Source: CAYVFC01 sp964450715
GTDB taxonomy: Bacteria > Myxococcota_A > Polyangia > Polyangiales > JAFGIB01
Length of the DNA: 64,000 nt
Direction of reading: 5' to 3'
Assembly (NCBI GenBank): GCA_964450715.1
Contig: CAYVFC010000013.1
Coordinates: 24,760-88,759 of the forward strand
Shown: one piece after another, positions 22,059 to 31,725 of the stretch
Numbering within the stretch: position 1 is the first letter of the stretch
Layout: each line of letters opens with the position of its first letter
Notes under the pieces: generated by a model
What the model was told of the DNA's origin: nothing
Database searches by the model: none
Seen by the model: only the letters and a program-made list of their open reading frames with translations
Position numbers and translations under genes: made by a program

Positions 22059-23924
22059 TCAGTGGCACACCTTCTTGCGACCGACCCGCAGCTCCAGGTC
22101 GTCCAGAGGCACGCGGTGCACGACCGGCCGGCCGTGCGGGCAGTGACCGGCGAAGTCGGCGACCCGATCCAGGGCGCGCAGCAAGGCCTGGGCTTGCTCC
22201 GGGCTGAGCGGATCTCCGGCGCGGATGGCGCCGTGACAGGCCATGGTGGCCAGGGCGCGGTCGACGCTGTCGGCAAAGGCGCGCTCTCCGCCGCGGCCGA
22301 TCTCGGTGAGCAGGTCGCGCAGCAACCTTTCCGGAGAAGCGCGGCCGAGCAGCGCGGGCACCGAACGTACGGCGATGGTGGTGGGGCCGACCGGATCGCA
22401 GTCCAGGGCCGCGGCCGTGAGCTCGGCCAGATGCTCCTGCGCCAGGGCCATCTCCTCGGCCGACAGCTCCACCCGTTCCGGAAAGAGAAGTCGCTGGACG
22501 CCTACCGCCCTTTCCGCGTACCCGCGACGCAGCGCGTCGTACTTGACCCGCTCGTCCGCCGCGTGCTGGTCGACGATGTACAGCGCGTCGTCTCCCTCGC
22601 AGATCAAGAAGAGCTTGCGCACCTGACCCAGCACCCGCAGGGAGCCGAAGAATCCCGACTCCGGTAACAGAGACACGGTCGCCGCTTCACCGGCGGCCGG
22701 AGGCGAGCCCTTCGCGGTCTCGGTATACGGCGAGTATACGGCCGGAGCGGAAACGCCTTCCGCCGCTTCGCCGGCGAGCCCCCAGGGGTCTTCGGCGGGC
22801 GCGGCCCCGGCCGCCGGAACGGCGGGGGTCGGCGCGGCGCCCGCCTGCTGTCGGTCGGGTCGGCCGCCCGCCGTCCCGCTGCCGCTTCCGCCCAGCCGCT
22901 GGGCCCAGTAAGCCGCGCCGCGCGAGGCGGGACCGCTCCAGGCCGCGGTGCCCAGCCCGCGCGCCAGCATCCGGGTAACCGCGTCGAGCACGCCGTGTGA
23001 ATCTGCAATACGTATCTCCAGCTTCTGCGGATGCACGTTCACGTCCACGCGGGAGGGATCGAGCTGCAGGTGCACGGCGCCGAGGGGATGGCGGCCCGGG
23101 GGCAGCACGCTGCCATAGGCGTAGAGCACGGCGCGGGCCAGAGAGGGGTCGCGCACCGGCCGGTTGTTCACGAACAGGTGCAGGTGGGCGGTGCTGGAGC
23201 GCGCCCGCTCGGGCGCCCCGAGCGCAGCGCTGACGCGGACGCCGTCGCGCTCGGACTCGACGCGTACCAGTTTTTCCTCGGCAAAGATGGCAGCCGCCCG
23301 TTCGGCGAAGCCCTCGACCGGCAGGTACTGCGTCGCGCGCTTGCCGTCCCGCACCAGCTTCAGGCGCAAGCCGGGAAAGGCGAGCGCCGTGCGCAGGCAG
23401 GCGGTGGAGATGTGCGAGCTTTCCGTACCGCGCGACTTGAGGAACTTGCGGCGCGCGGGCACGTTGTAAAACAGATCCCTCACCTCCACCACGGTCCCGG
23501 GAGCGCAACCCACCTCGCCGCTTTCGATGCGCTTGCCCCCCTCGACCACCAGGCGCGATCCGGCCACCCGGTCGCGGGTGCGCGAGGTCAGGGTCAGACG
23601 CGACACCGAGGCGATGGAGGGAAGCGCCTCGCCGCGAAAGCCCAGGGTGCCGATGGAGCAGAGCTCCGGCAGCGCGCGGAGCTTGCTGGTGGCATGGCGC
23701 TGCAGCGATAGCGGCGCTTCCTCTTCGGTCATGCCGCAGCCGTCGTCTGCTACGCGAATCAAGGATACGCCGCCCTCGGCGACCTCGATAGTGACGTTCG
23801 AGGCACCGGCGTCTATGGCGTTTTCCACCAGCTCTTTCACCACGCTGGCCGGACGCTCGACGACCTCTCCGGCCGCGATCTGATCGACCAGCGCATCCTC
23901 GAGTATGTGGATCCGCCCGGGCAC
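22059..23924 (-). CDS. mutL: DNA mismatch repair protein MutL
   Basis: This 621-residue protein has an N-terminal GHKL ATPase with IAAGEVVERPASVVKELVEN near residue 14, the DDGCGM motif near 61 and GFRGEALPSIASVS near 93, followed by a variable linker (about 335-430). The C-terminal dimerisation domain contains DQHAADERVKYDA near 470, ACHGAIRAG and CPHGRPVVHRV near the end. These indicate the latent endonuclease form of MutL, although the last Glu of the usual DQHAxxExxxxE motif is Asp here. I chose GTG 23924, which gives PGRIHIL, the normal family N-terminus. It is upstream of miaA on the same strand and divergent from a kinase gene. Confidence 0.95.
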   Translation of the reverse strand: MPGRIHILEDALVDQIAAGEVVERPASVVKELVENAIDAGASNVTIEVAEGGVSLIRVADDGCGMTEEEAPLSLQRHATSKLRALPELCSIGTLGFRGEALPSIASVSRLTLTSRTRDRVAGSRLVVEGGKRIESGEVGCAPGTVVEVRDLFYNVPARRKFLKSRGTESSHISTACLRTALAFPGLRLKLVRDGKRATQYLPVEGFAERAAAIFAEEKLVRVESERDGVRVSAALGAPERARSSTAHLHLFVNNRPVRDPSLARAVLYAYGSVLPPGRHPLGAVHLQLDPSRVDVNVHPQKLEIRIADSHGVLDAVTRMLARGLGTAAWSGPASRGAAYWAQRLGGSGSGTAGGRPDRQQAGAAPTPAVPAAGAAPAEDPWGLAGEAAEGVSAPAVYSPYTETAKGSPPAAGEAATVSLLPESGFFGSLRVLGQVRKLFLICEGDDALYIVDQHAADERVKYDALRRGYAERAVGVQRLLFPERVELSAEEMALAQEHLAELTAAALDCDPVGPTTIAVRSVPALLGRASPERLLRDLLTEIGRGGERAFADSVDRALATMACHGAIRAGDPLSPEQAQALLRALDRVADFAGHCPHGRPVVHRVPLDDLELRVGRKKVCH

Positions 23925-24057
23925 GGGAACAAAGTAGCAGTGCGATTTCGGCCGCGCAATCGAGGGGGCCGGGTGGGGAATTGACCCTGACCGGGGACGG
24001 ATGGTACCTTCTCCCGGTTTCTCTACCTCCACGCGGTCTGTTCGCGCGCTCACCGCG

Positions 24058-26031
24058 ATGAAAATCTGCCCGAGTTGCCGCAACGAGTTCGAGCAAGGCG
24101 AGCTGTACTGCCCGCTGGACGGCACCCGTCTAGACGCGGCCGAGGGGGCGAAGAAGGCCGAACCGACGGTGGAGGGGCCGCTTCCGGGTAGAGAAGATAC
24201 CCCCGCGAGAGAGCAGCTGGCGGGGGACCGGCTGATCGGGAGTGAGTTGGACGGCCGCTATCTCGTGTTACGGCGTATCGGCGAGGGGGGGATGGGGATC
24301 GTCTACGAGGCGGAGCACCTGGTCTTCGAGAAGCGGGTGGCGCTCAAGGTGCTGCGCGCCGACGTATCGGAACGGCAGAACGCAGTGGAGCGTTTTCGCC
24401 GGGAGGCTCGCAGCGCTTCCCGGATAGGCCATCCCAATATCGTCGAGGTTTTCGACTTCGGCGAAACGCCTTCCGGCGCGAGCTACTACGCCATGGAGAT
24501 GCTTCGCGGGGAAGACTTGGGCGATAAGATCTCGAGGGACGGTTGTCTGCCTCCGGCGCGCGTGGCCGATCTGGCCGCGCAATGCTGCCGGGCGCTGGCC
24601 GCGGCCCACGAAAAGGGCATCGTTCACCGGGATATCAAACCAGAGAATATATTCGTCATAGAGAAGCAGGGCCGGGACTTCGTCAAGATCGTCGACTTCG
24701 GTGTGGCCAAGATGAGCGACATCGAGGCGTTGGGCAGCGCCGGCCGCAAGCTCACCCGCACGGGTATCATCTTCGGAACCCCGCAGTATATGTCGCCCGA
24801 GCACGCCAGGGGCAAGGAGCTGGACAGCCGCGTCGATATGTATGCGCTCGGTGTCATTCTCTTCGAGGCGCTGACGGGCAAGGTTCCCTATGACGGTGAT
24901 AACTTCATGCAGGTGCTGTCCAGGCACTGGGGAGAACCGCTTCCCGAGCTGCAGGAGGTCGAACCAAAGCTGCGGATCAGCGAGGAGCTGGCCGCGGTTG
25001 TCTACCGGGCGCTCGATAAGGACCGCGATCGGCGTTTCGCCTCCATGGCGGAGATGGCGGAAGCGCTCGAGTCGGTGCCGGAGCTGAAGGCCGACAAGGC
25101 GCTGCCGGTAACAAAAGCAAAACCGGTCGCGCCGCAGGCAGCAGCGGAGAACGCGGAGGTACCGGGGGGCTCGTCGGGATCGGGGGTAGCGGTAGGTACG
25201 GCGTCGGGCGAACCGGTGGCTTACGGTACCGGCGCGCTTGAAGCGCCGGTATCAAATAGGGCGGGTGGCTTGCTCAAGCCGGCTTTGCGGTCGAGGACGG
25301 ACGATGACACGGTACGGACGCGGGTGTACCGGCGCGGGCGTTGGGCGGTGCTTGTCGGCATCGTGTCCGGCCGCATCGTCAGGCTGTCGGCGGTAGCGGG
25401 TCTGCTCGCGCTGTTGGCGGCCGCCGGGGTGCTGGCCGCGCGCGCCGGATTGCCCGCCAGCCCGGCAGGGCAGGAGCAGCAGCGGCCCGACCTGGGCAGC
25501 GGACCGTTCGCGGTCGACGCGACCGGTGAGCTTGCTTCGGCGGTCCCGGACCGATTGCAGATCCCCGCACCGGCCCTGTCCGGCGGCCGGCGACGCGAAC
25601 CCAAGGCGGAAGGCGCCGTCGAAGCGCCTCGCGGACCCGAGCCCGAGGCGGAGATGGCGCTCGCCAGCCAGGGACGAAGGGAGACGAACGGCGAGCAGGC
25701 GCGGAAGGTATCGGTAGAGGTCAGCAGTCGCCCGCCGGGCGCCGTTCTGTTCGTACGGGGCCGAGGCCGGGTTTGCCCGAGCACTCCCTGCAGCTTCGAG
25801 ACCACGGCCGGGAAACGCATCGCGCTCCGGGCCACGCGGGGCCAGTCCACGGCGACCCGCTCGATAACGCCGTCGGCGTCGCGCTCGATCCTGTTAGAGC
25901 TCGAACAGAAAGAGGCGGCGCTCGACAGCTCGCGTCAGCAGGCCGCCCGCGCCACGCCGGATCGTGCGCCGCGGCAGGGCGAGCCCGAGTCGGCAGCCGG
26001 GGAGCTGAAGGTCCCGGCCATCTTCCGGTAG
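24058..26031 (+). CDS. Membrane Ser/Thr protein kinase with N-terminal zinc ribbon
   Basis: This 657-residue Hanks-type kinase opens with a zinc ribbon (CPSCRNEFEQGELYCPLDG, residues 4-22). The kinase domain spans about 65-325: GEGGMGIVYEAEH (G-loop), VALKVL (Lys), HRDIKPENIFV (catalytic loop), VDFGVAK (DFG) and GTPQYMSPEHA (APE equivalent). A hydrophobic helix lies near 440-462 (AVAGLLALLAAAGVLAA). The periplasmic side carries a low-complexity linker and a PEGA-like segment (VEVSSRPPGAVLFV, then CPSTPCSFE). ATG 24058 is chosen because the zinc ribbon begins there. It ends five bases from a second kinase on the opposite strand. It is a candidate source of phosphothreonine for the FHA activator at 6 kb (inference). 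Confidence 0.93.
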   Translation: MKICPSCRNEFEQGELYCPLDGTRLDAAEGAKKAEPTVEGPLPGREDTPAREQLAGDRLIGSELDGRYLVLRRIGEGGMGIVYEAEHLVFEKRVALKVLRADVSERQNAVERFRREARSASRIGHPNIVEVFDFGETPSGASYYAMEMLRGEDLGDKISRDGCLPPARVADLAAQCCRALAAAHEKGIVHRDIKPENIFVIEKQGRDFVKIVDFGVAKMSDIEALGSAGRKLTRTGIIFGTPQYMSPEHARGKELDSRVDMYALGVILFEALTGKVPYDGDNFMQVLSRHWGEPLPELQEVEPKLRISEELAAVVYRALDKDRDRRFASMAEMAEALESVPELKADKALPVTKAKPVAPQAAAENAEVPGGSSGSGVAVGTASGEPVAYGTGALEAPVSNRAGGLLKPALRSRTDDDTVRTRVYRRGRWAVLVGIVSGRIVRLSAVAGLLALLAAAGVLAARAGLPASPAGQEQQRPDLGSGPFAVDATGELASAVPDRLQIPAPALSGGRRREPKAEGAVEAPRGPEPEAEMALASQGRRETNGEQARKVSVEVSSRPPGAVLFVRGRGRVCPSTPCSFETTAGKRIALRATRGQSTATRSITPSASRSILLELEQKEAALDSSRQQAARATPDRAPRQGEPESAAGELKVPAIFR

Positions 26032-26036
26032 TGGGG

Positions 26037-27578
26037 CTACTCGAACTTCTCGTAGGGGGAGCTGCCGGAGGTGGTGGGCGGGGGCTTCGGCGCCGGGGTG
26101 ATCGGTTTCGGCCGCTCGGTCTGTTTTCGCACGACTCGCTTCCGAGGTGGCCGAGCTTTGGCACGGGGGAGGGCGGATAGCTCGAACAGACGCGCGCCAT
26201 CGGAGGCGGACACCTCGGCTGCCACCTCCTCGTAGCCCCGCTTGCTGATACGGATGGTCTTGCGCGCATTGCGCCCGATGACCAGCTGTAGCGGGGTTAC
26301 ACCGATCAACTCTCCATCGCTCCAGACGGTCGCGCCTACGGGCCTCGTCTCGATAGAGACGAGGGTCTCCTCGGCCTCGGCCTGCTCTCCGACCTCGTCC
26401 GCCTCCCCGCTCTGCTCCCCGTGGCGCGGCGTATCCGCTTGCGCCTGGCGGGCGGCGATCGGAGACTCGTCGGCCGCCGGCCCCGGCGACTGCGACGCCT
26501 CGACGACCTGCTCGGATCCGGTTTCCGCCGGTGGTCGTTCCGGCTTTCCGTCCGAGGAGCTGAACACGGCGAGCGCGGTCAGCAGAAGCCCGAGCGCGGC
26601 GCCGCCCGCTATAGAGGCCTTGGCCCAGGTCGGCAGCAGCAGCAAGCGAGTGATGGCCCTGGGGACTACCCCACTGCCGGCGAAGCGACCGAGCCGTTCG
26701 ACTTCGGGCAGGCAGGCGGCCAGGGCCCGCTCAAACTCGTCCGCGTCTTGGAAGCGGAGGATGGGGTTCTTCTGCATCGCCCGGTCCACCACCTTTTCCA
26801 GACGCCTGGGGATGGGCCGGTCGGGTCTCGCCCTTCGCACGGGAACGGGTTTCTCCCGGATATGCTTGGCCATCACCACCACGGCGTCCTCGTCCATGAA
26901 GGGCGGTCGGCCGCAGATGAACTCGTACAGGAGCACCCCCACCGCGTAGAGGTCGCTACGCGTGTCGAGCTTCTTTCCCTGGGCCTGCTCGGGTGACATG
27001 TAGCGGGGCGTACCGAAAACAGTGCCGTCCTGGGTCTCGAACTGGTCGAGCTTGTTGTCCCCCTCGATAGACTTGGCAATGCCGAAATCGAGTATCTTGA
27101 CGATGGGCGCTTTCTCCCCCTCGACCTTGGCCAGAAAGACGTTGTCCGGCTTCAGGTCGCGGTGGATGATGCCCTTGGCGTGCGCCTCCGAGATGGAGCG
27201 CAGGATCTGCTGCACGTACGAGACCGCTTCCCGGATGTCCAGACAGCCCTCCCGCCGCAGCTTGCGGGTGATAGGCTCGCCCTCCAGGATCTCCATTGCC
27301 AGGAAGAGCACGCCCGTCTGGGTAGCGCCGAAGTCGAATACCTTGACCGTGTTGGGGTGGTTCAGCGCGCTTACCGCTCGAGCCTCCCGGTGGAAACGGG
27401 CCACCGTGTCGTCGGTCCAGTTGATCTCCTTCTTGAGGACCTTGAGCGCGACCGGACGCCCCAGGCCGATCTGCTCCGCCCGGTACACCGAGCCCATGGC
27501 GCCGCCCCCGATACGTTCGGTAATCCGGTAGCGACCGGCCACCGAGGCGCCGATCATCATATCGACTTCTTGCGTCAC
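26037..27578 (-). CDS. Membrane Ser/Thr protein kinase with PEGA-like tail
   Basis: This 513-residue Hanks-type kinase has GGGAMGSVYRAEQ (G-loop near 26), VALKVLK, HRDLKPDNVFL near 145, LDFGIAK near 172 and GTPRYMSPEQA near 196. A transmembrane helix lies near 312-335 (AGGAALGLLLTALAVF). The outer segment ends in a PEGA motif (TRPVGATVWSDGELIGVTPL) and a Lys/Pro-rich tail. GTG 27578 overlaps the stop of the TPR gene by four bases, so translation is coupled. Kinase plus TPR partner suggests that the TPR protein is a substrate or ligand-sensing partner (inference). Confidence 0.93.
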   Translation of the reverse strand: MTQEVDMMIGASVAGRYRITERIGGGAMGSVYRAEQIGLGRPVALKVLKKEINWTDDTVARFHREARAVSALNHPNTVKVFDFGATQTGVLFLAMEILEGEPITRKLRREGCLDIREAVSYVQQILRSISEAHAKGIIHRDLKPDNVFLAKVEGEKAPIVKILDFGIAKSIEGDNKLDQFETQDGTVFGTPRYMSPEQAQGKKLDTRSDLYAVGVLLYEFICGRPPFMDEDAVVVMAKHIREKPVPVRRARPDRPIPRRLEKVVDRAMQKNPILRFQDADEFERALAACLPEVERLGRFAGSGVVPRAITRLLLLPTWAKASIAGGAALGLLLTALAVFSSSDGKPERPPAETGSEQVVEASQSPGPAADESPIAARQAQADTPRHGEQSGEADEVGEQAEAEETLVSIETRPVGATVWSDGELIGVTPLQLVIGRNARKTIRISKRGYEEVAAEVSASDGARLFELSALPRAKARPPRKRVVRKQTERPKPITPAPKPPPTTSGSSPYEKFE

Positions 27579-28417
27579 AGAGCGCCCTTCACCAGCACGG
27601 CCGCGCCGCGACTGCCGAAGGTCACGCCCAGCTTCGGTTCCCCCTCGGGTTCGAGCTCCGTCTCGCGCATGAAGAATAGCAGCGTCGAACCGACTACCAC
27701 GCCGGCTCCCACCGCTAGGGCTACGTCGGCGACGATGGCGAAGGTCTCGGCGTCGGAGATCAGTCGATCGCGGTCGTCGAGCGATCCGTCCGGGCCGAGC
27801 ACGAATCCGTTGGCCTGGTCCTGCCGATCCAGCGCTAGCACGCCCATGACCGCTCCGGTCGTCAGGATGGCGACCCCGGTGGAGGCCGATATCCAGAAGA
27901 GTGCGTCGGCCTTGCCGCGCCGCTTGGTCGGCACCGGGGCGACCGGCGCCTTTAGACCCCGCTCCTCCTTGACCGCCAGCAAGATCACGTCCTCGCGCGC
28001 GCCCTCCAGTCGACGCAGCGCCGCGCGGATCCGCTCGCGTTCTTCTTTCTCCGACTTCGGCAGCAGCTTGAGATAGCGGTCGTAGTAGGCGATGGCCTCG
28101 TCCAGGTTTCCCAGCAGCTCGCTGACCCGCGCCACGTTGTAGATGAGATTGGGCGAGGCGGGATCCAGCCGCAGCGCGGCTTTCAGGTCGACGATGGCTT
28201 CGCGGTAGCGGCCGGCCTCGTAGTGCTCGCGGCCCGAGCGATACAGCTCGATGGCCTCCGGGGGCGCCTCCTGCCGTTTCTGCTGCGCCGCGGCGGCGGG
28301 CGCGCAGAGCAACAGCGCCGCCGTGACCGCGGCCGTCGTCGCCCCGCGGATGTACGCGACCGATCCCGCAGGTCCGCGCCGTTCCGCGCCAGCGGGGTAT
28401 TTCGTTTTCGGAGCCAC
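27575..28417 (-). CDS. Exported TPR protein coupled to kinase
   Basis: This 280-residue protein has a signal peptide with an Ala/Leu core and the likely cleavage PAAAAQQ near residue 44. Two to three TPR units lie at about 55-120 (YRSGREHYEAGRYREAIVDL, then YNVARVSELLGNLDEAIAYY). A charged coiled-coil segment (KEERERIRAALRRLEG) comes next, and two hydrophobic helices near 168-190 and 220-245 anchor it in the membrane. GTG 28417 gives the signal peptide and has an AGAGG-like site just upstream. The frame extends further but without support. It overlaps the downstream kinase start and is divergent from sppA. Confidence 0.8.
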   Translation of the reverse strand: MAPKTKYPAGAERRGPAGSVAYIRGATTAAVTAALLLCAPAAAAQQKRQEAPPEAIELYRSGREHYEAGRYREAIVDLKAALRLDPASPNLIYNVARVSELLGNLDEAIAYYDRYLKLLPKSEKEERERIRAALRRLEGAREDVILLAVKEERGLKAPVAPVPTKRRGKADALFWISASTGVAILTTGAVMGVLALDRQDQANGFVLGPDGSLDDRDRLISDAETFAIVADVALAVGAGVVVGSTLLFFMRETELEPEGEPKLGVTFGSRGAAVLVKGAL

Positions 28418-28505
28418 CTCTGCCAACGTACCTTGTCTGTTCACGGACCGCCAGATTCCTCTTCGCAGCGGCGATTTGCGGCCGTGCCCGGGCCGTGTCC
28501 GTGGT

Positions 28506-31037
28506 ATGTGGTCAGATATGTTCCCAGTCAGTCGGAAATTCCGGGCTCTTCCGGCCGCGTGCCTCGTGGTGCTGCTCGGGACCGTACCCGTCCATGGACA
28601 GCTCCACCGGGTGACCGACCCGGTGGTAACTCCGCCCCATGTCTTGGTGGGCCGCGACGACGCGTTGCTCATCGACGTCAATCCGGCGTCCATAGGCCTG
28701 TTACCCTACTGGAGCCTGGCCTATCTACACTCCCAGGTCGACGAGCGGGAAAGCTGGCTGGGAACCGGTGACGCCGTGTTCGCCTCGACCCCCCTGCTCT
28801 GGGGGCTGGCGGCGGGCGCTTCATTGCAGAGCGTCCGCTCGGGCGTGCCCGGTAGCCTGGCGTTGGGTCCCGGACGGCTGGGGCGGGGTATGGGGGCGCT
28901 CGCCATCGCTTTCGCACCGTCACCTAGCTTTGGCCTGGGAATGACCGCCCGTGCACTGTACTCGAGCGATGCCGCCATCGACGGACTGGCCACCGCCGAT
29001 CTCGGGGTCGTCTGGCGCCCCTCGGCTTGGCTCGGCCTCTCCCTGGTGGGGCGCGATCTGTTGGCCTCGCGGAGCGGCCTGGGAACCGGCGGGCTACGGC
29101 TGGGGCCATCGGCGCTCTTGTCCACGATATTCCGTCCCTTCGGAACTGCAGATATCGGTCTGGAAGTGGCCGTGGCCGCTGACCACGCGAAACGGGTCGG
29201 AGGCCGCGGAGCGCTGTTGATACCCGTACCCTACCTGGGAAGCGCGTCGGCCGCGCTGGAGGTAGAGAACCTGGCGGAGCGGGACGCGGTCCTGCGGCTG
29301 ATGGGGGGATTGAGCGTTCACTGGGGCAAGGCCACGGCGGCAGGCGGGGCGCTCGCGCCTCGCGACTTCGACGGTCAGGTAGGCTGGTACGCCATGGCCG
29401 GCGTAACGGGCGCGTCGCGGCCCGGAATCCCGCAGCCGGGCTGCGCCCTGGAGGTCGAGGTCTCGGATCTCTCGGCCACGGGCATGGCCGAGCTGACCCT
29501 GCTCATGGAGCGCGCTGTTTTAGATCCTCGCGTGGCCGGTGTGGTGTTGCGCCCGCGAACCGGCTCCATGTCCCTGGCGTACGCGCAGGAGGTGCGTAGG
29601 CTGATAACGGCCATGCAGAGCGCCGGCAAGCCCGTGCTCTGCCACCTCGATTCGGCCAGCGGCTCGGAGTTCTACGCCTGCGCGGGCGCCGAGCGGATCG
29701 TCATCGATCCGGCGGGGAGCCTGCGGTTGATGGGCACCTCGCTCAACGTGGTGCTGGTGGGCGACACGTTGCGCAAGATCGGCGTGCGTGCGGATTTCGT
29801 GCGCATCGGTCGCTACAAGAGCGCGCCCGAGCAGCTAGAACAGAACGCGCTGAGCCAGGCCGCGCGCGAGCAGAACGAGCAGCTGTTGACCGACGTATTC
29901 CAACGGCTTACCGGTGATCTGGCCTCTGATCTCGGTATCAAACGCCAGCGCGTGATCGAGCTCATGGACGAGGGCCCCCGCTCGGCTCCGCGAGCGCTCA
30001 GCGCCGAGCTGGTGGCCGGCACTGCCGACGAGCTGGACCTGGAAGAGGACCTGCGCCGGACCATAGGTGACTATCCTCTGAAGAGCGAGCTCGGCAAGCG
30101 CGCTCCGCGGCGCTGGGGCAACGGTACGCGTATCGCGGTGGTGATCGTCGATGGCTCCATCGTCGATGGCGACAACGTCGACATCCCGCTGCTCGGCATC
30201 CACATGAGCGGTGGCCGCACCATTTCCCGGACCCTGCGCGCCCTGGCCGCCGATCCGAAGATCGCCGCCATCGTGCTGCGGGTGGACTCGCCGGGCGGCG
30301 AGGTGGTGGCCTCCGACCAGATCTGGCGGGCGGTTCGCGCCGCGAGCGAGCGCAAGCCGGTTGTCGCCTCGCTGGGATCGGTGGCGGCCAGCGGCGGCTA
30401 CTACGTGGCTTCGGCGGCCGGGGAGATCTGGTCCGATCCCTCGACGCTCACCGGTTCCATCGGCATCTTCTATGGCAAGATCGACGTGGCGAAGCTGGCC
30501 GAGTATATCGGTATCAAAGTAGAGTTCTTCAAGCGCGGACGATACGCAGGGGCGGACACCGTCTGGCGCCCCTACACGCCCGGGGAGCGCGCCTTGCTGG
30601 CCGAGAGCATTCGCTCCTATTACAGGCTCTTTCTACAGCGGATATCCGACGCGCGCGGGCTGTCGGTCCAGCAGGTCGATCGCATCGGTCGCGGTCGCGT
30701 CTACTCCGGGGAACGGGCGCTCGAGCAGGGGCTGGTGGACCACCTGGGCGGTCTGGCCGCCGCGCTCTCTCGCGCGCGCGCGCTGGCAGGGGTGTCCGAC
30801 GATACCCCGGCGGTGCTGGTGCCGGAGCGCAAGCCGGACCTGGTGAGCTGCCTGGCCGAGCAGATGCTCGGCGCGGTCGCGGGCTCGACGCCCTGTTCGG
30901 ACTCCGCGGCCGCTTCTCTCTCGCCGGTGCTCTCCGGCGAGGTGTCGAGCGCGCTCGGATTGCTGGTGGCGCTCTACCGCGCCGGGGGCGGCGCGCCGCT
31001 GGCCCTGATGCCCCACGTCATCGAGGTACGGTTGTAG
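28506..31037 (+). CDS. sppA: Long signal peptide peptidase (SppA type) with barrel-like N-terminus
   Basis: This 843-residue protein has a signal peptide ending near VHGQL at 31. Residues about 40-300 form a chain of alternating amphipathic strands (GLGMTARALYSSDA, WLGLSLVGRDLLAS, GLEVAVAAD) resembling a small outer-membrane barrel. Two SppA/ClpP-fold domains follow. The N-terminal one holds the general-base region RIGRYKSAPE near 440. The C-terminal one has IVLRVDSPGGEV near 590 and the nucleophile Ser in SLGSVAASGGYYVAS near 625. SppA cleaves leftover signal peptides in the membrane. The barrel-like extension is larger than in E. coli. ATG 28506 is chosen, with an ATG at 28518 as alternative. 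Confidence 0.87.
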   Translation: MWSDMFPVSRKFRALPAACLVVLLGTVPVHGQLHRVTDPVVTPPHVLVGRDDALLIDVNPASIGLLPYWSLAYLHSQVDERESWLGTGDAVFASTPLLWGLAAGASLQSVRSGVPGSLALGPGRLGRGMGALAIAFAPSPSFGLGMTARALYSSDAAIDGLATADLGVVWRPSAWLGLSLVGRDLLASRSGLGTGGLRLGPSALLSTIFRPFGTADIGLEVAVAADHAKRVGGRGALLIPVPYLGSASAALEVENLAERDAVLRLMGGLSVHWGKATAAGGALAPRDFDGQVGWYAMAGVTGASRPGIPQPGCALEVEVSDLSATGMAELTLLMERAVLDPRVAGVVLRPRTGSMSLAYAQEVRRLITAMQSAGKPVLCHLDSASGSEFYACAGAERIVIDPAGSLRLMGTSLNVVLVGDTLRKIGVRADFVRIGRYKSAPEQLEQNALSQAAREQNEQLLTDVFQRLTGDLASDLGIKRQRVIELMDEGPRSAPRALSAELVAGTADELDLEEDLRRTIGDYPLKSELGKRAPRRWGNGTRIAVVIVDGSIVDGDNVDIPLLGIHMSGGRTISRTLRALAADPKIAAIVLRVDSPGGEVVASDQIWRAVRAASERKPVVASLGSVAASGGYYVASAAGEIWSDPSTLTGSIGIFYGKIDVAKLAEYIGIKVEFFKRGRYAGADTVWRPYTPGERALLAESIRSYYRLFLQRISDARGLSVQQVDRIGRGRVYSGERALEQGLVDHLGGLAAALSRARALAGVSDDTPAVLVPERKPDLVSCLAEQMLGAVAGSTPCSDSAAASLSPVLSGEVSSALGLLVALYRAGGGAPLALMPHVIEVRL

Positions 31038-31146
31038 CGGTATGGTTTCCGTCGCCCGAGACCCGGGCGGCCGGTTGTAGCCGCCCCGACATTCTGCGAC
31101 GATATCGGGGCAACCGGTTGTCGGGAGATGGACGGAGTCAGGTGAA

Positions 31147-31725
31147 ATGAGCTCGGAACCCACGAGTCTGGCGCTGGTACTGGTCGGCTTGCTGTTTGCC
31201 GCATTCATTCTCTTGAAGCTCTACCGGCCCGCGGTCTCCAGGACGCCGCAATGGAAAGAGGTGAAGCGGAGCATCGCCGAGGCCAAGAAGCGGGCTCGCG
31301 ACCGCTCGCTCGGGCCCGCAGAGCGGGCGGCGGCCTGGCGCGAGGCTGCCGCGGCCGCCCTGGAGGGATTGAAGCATCCCAGCCTGGCCGCGACCTATGC
31401 CCGGCGAGCCGAAAGGCTCGACCCGGACGACGAGGAGGCGGTCGGTCTGCTGGCGGTTTCGCTGCGCCGCGCCGCGCGCTACCGCGCCCTGGAACGATTT
31501 CTCTGGCGGAGGCTGGCGGCGTCCGGCGGTGGTGTCGCGGATGGCTCCTCCGCAGACGGAGAGGTCGCGCCGGGCAAGCGGGGCGCCGGTTACGACCGGG
31601 CCTTTTCCGAGCTGCTCAAGCTCTACGAAGGGCCTCTCAGGCGGCCGGAGATCGCCGGGGCGTTACGTTCCATGCGCGCGAGTGACCTCCCCGTCCGGGA
31701 GTTGCCGGATCAGGGCGGGGTATAG
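31147..31725 (+). CDS. Small single-pass membrane protein with TPR-like repeats
   Basis: This 192-residue protein has one N-terminal transmembrane helix (ALVLVGLLFAAFILLKLY, residues 8-25), then an Arg/Ala-rich helical region with one or two TPR-like hairpins (AWREAAAAALEGLKHPSLAATYARRAERL, about 60-90). The rest is helical with a Gly/Ser break near 128-150. No enzyme motif is seen. The ATG follows a GGAGTCAGGTGAA site. It is 109 bases downstream of sppA and overlaps the convergent DUF2235 gene by 16 bases. Function unknown. Confidence 0.65.
   Translation: MSSEPTSLALVLVGLLFAAFILLKLYRPAVSRTPQWKEVKRSIAEAKKRARDRSLGPAERAAAWREAAAAALEGLKHPSLAATYARRAERLDPDDEEAVGLLAVSLRRAARYRALERFLWRRLAASGGGVADGSSADGEVAPGKRGAGYDRAFSELLKLYEGPLRRPEIAGALRSMRASDLPVRELPDQGGV

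Noticed and set aside
22050..22080. A TGGCAC...TTGC sequence resembling a sigma-54 promoter
   Set aside because: The spacing between the GG and GC elements is one base too long, and the site lies at the mutL end rather than before a gene.
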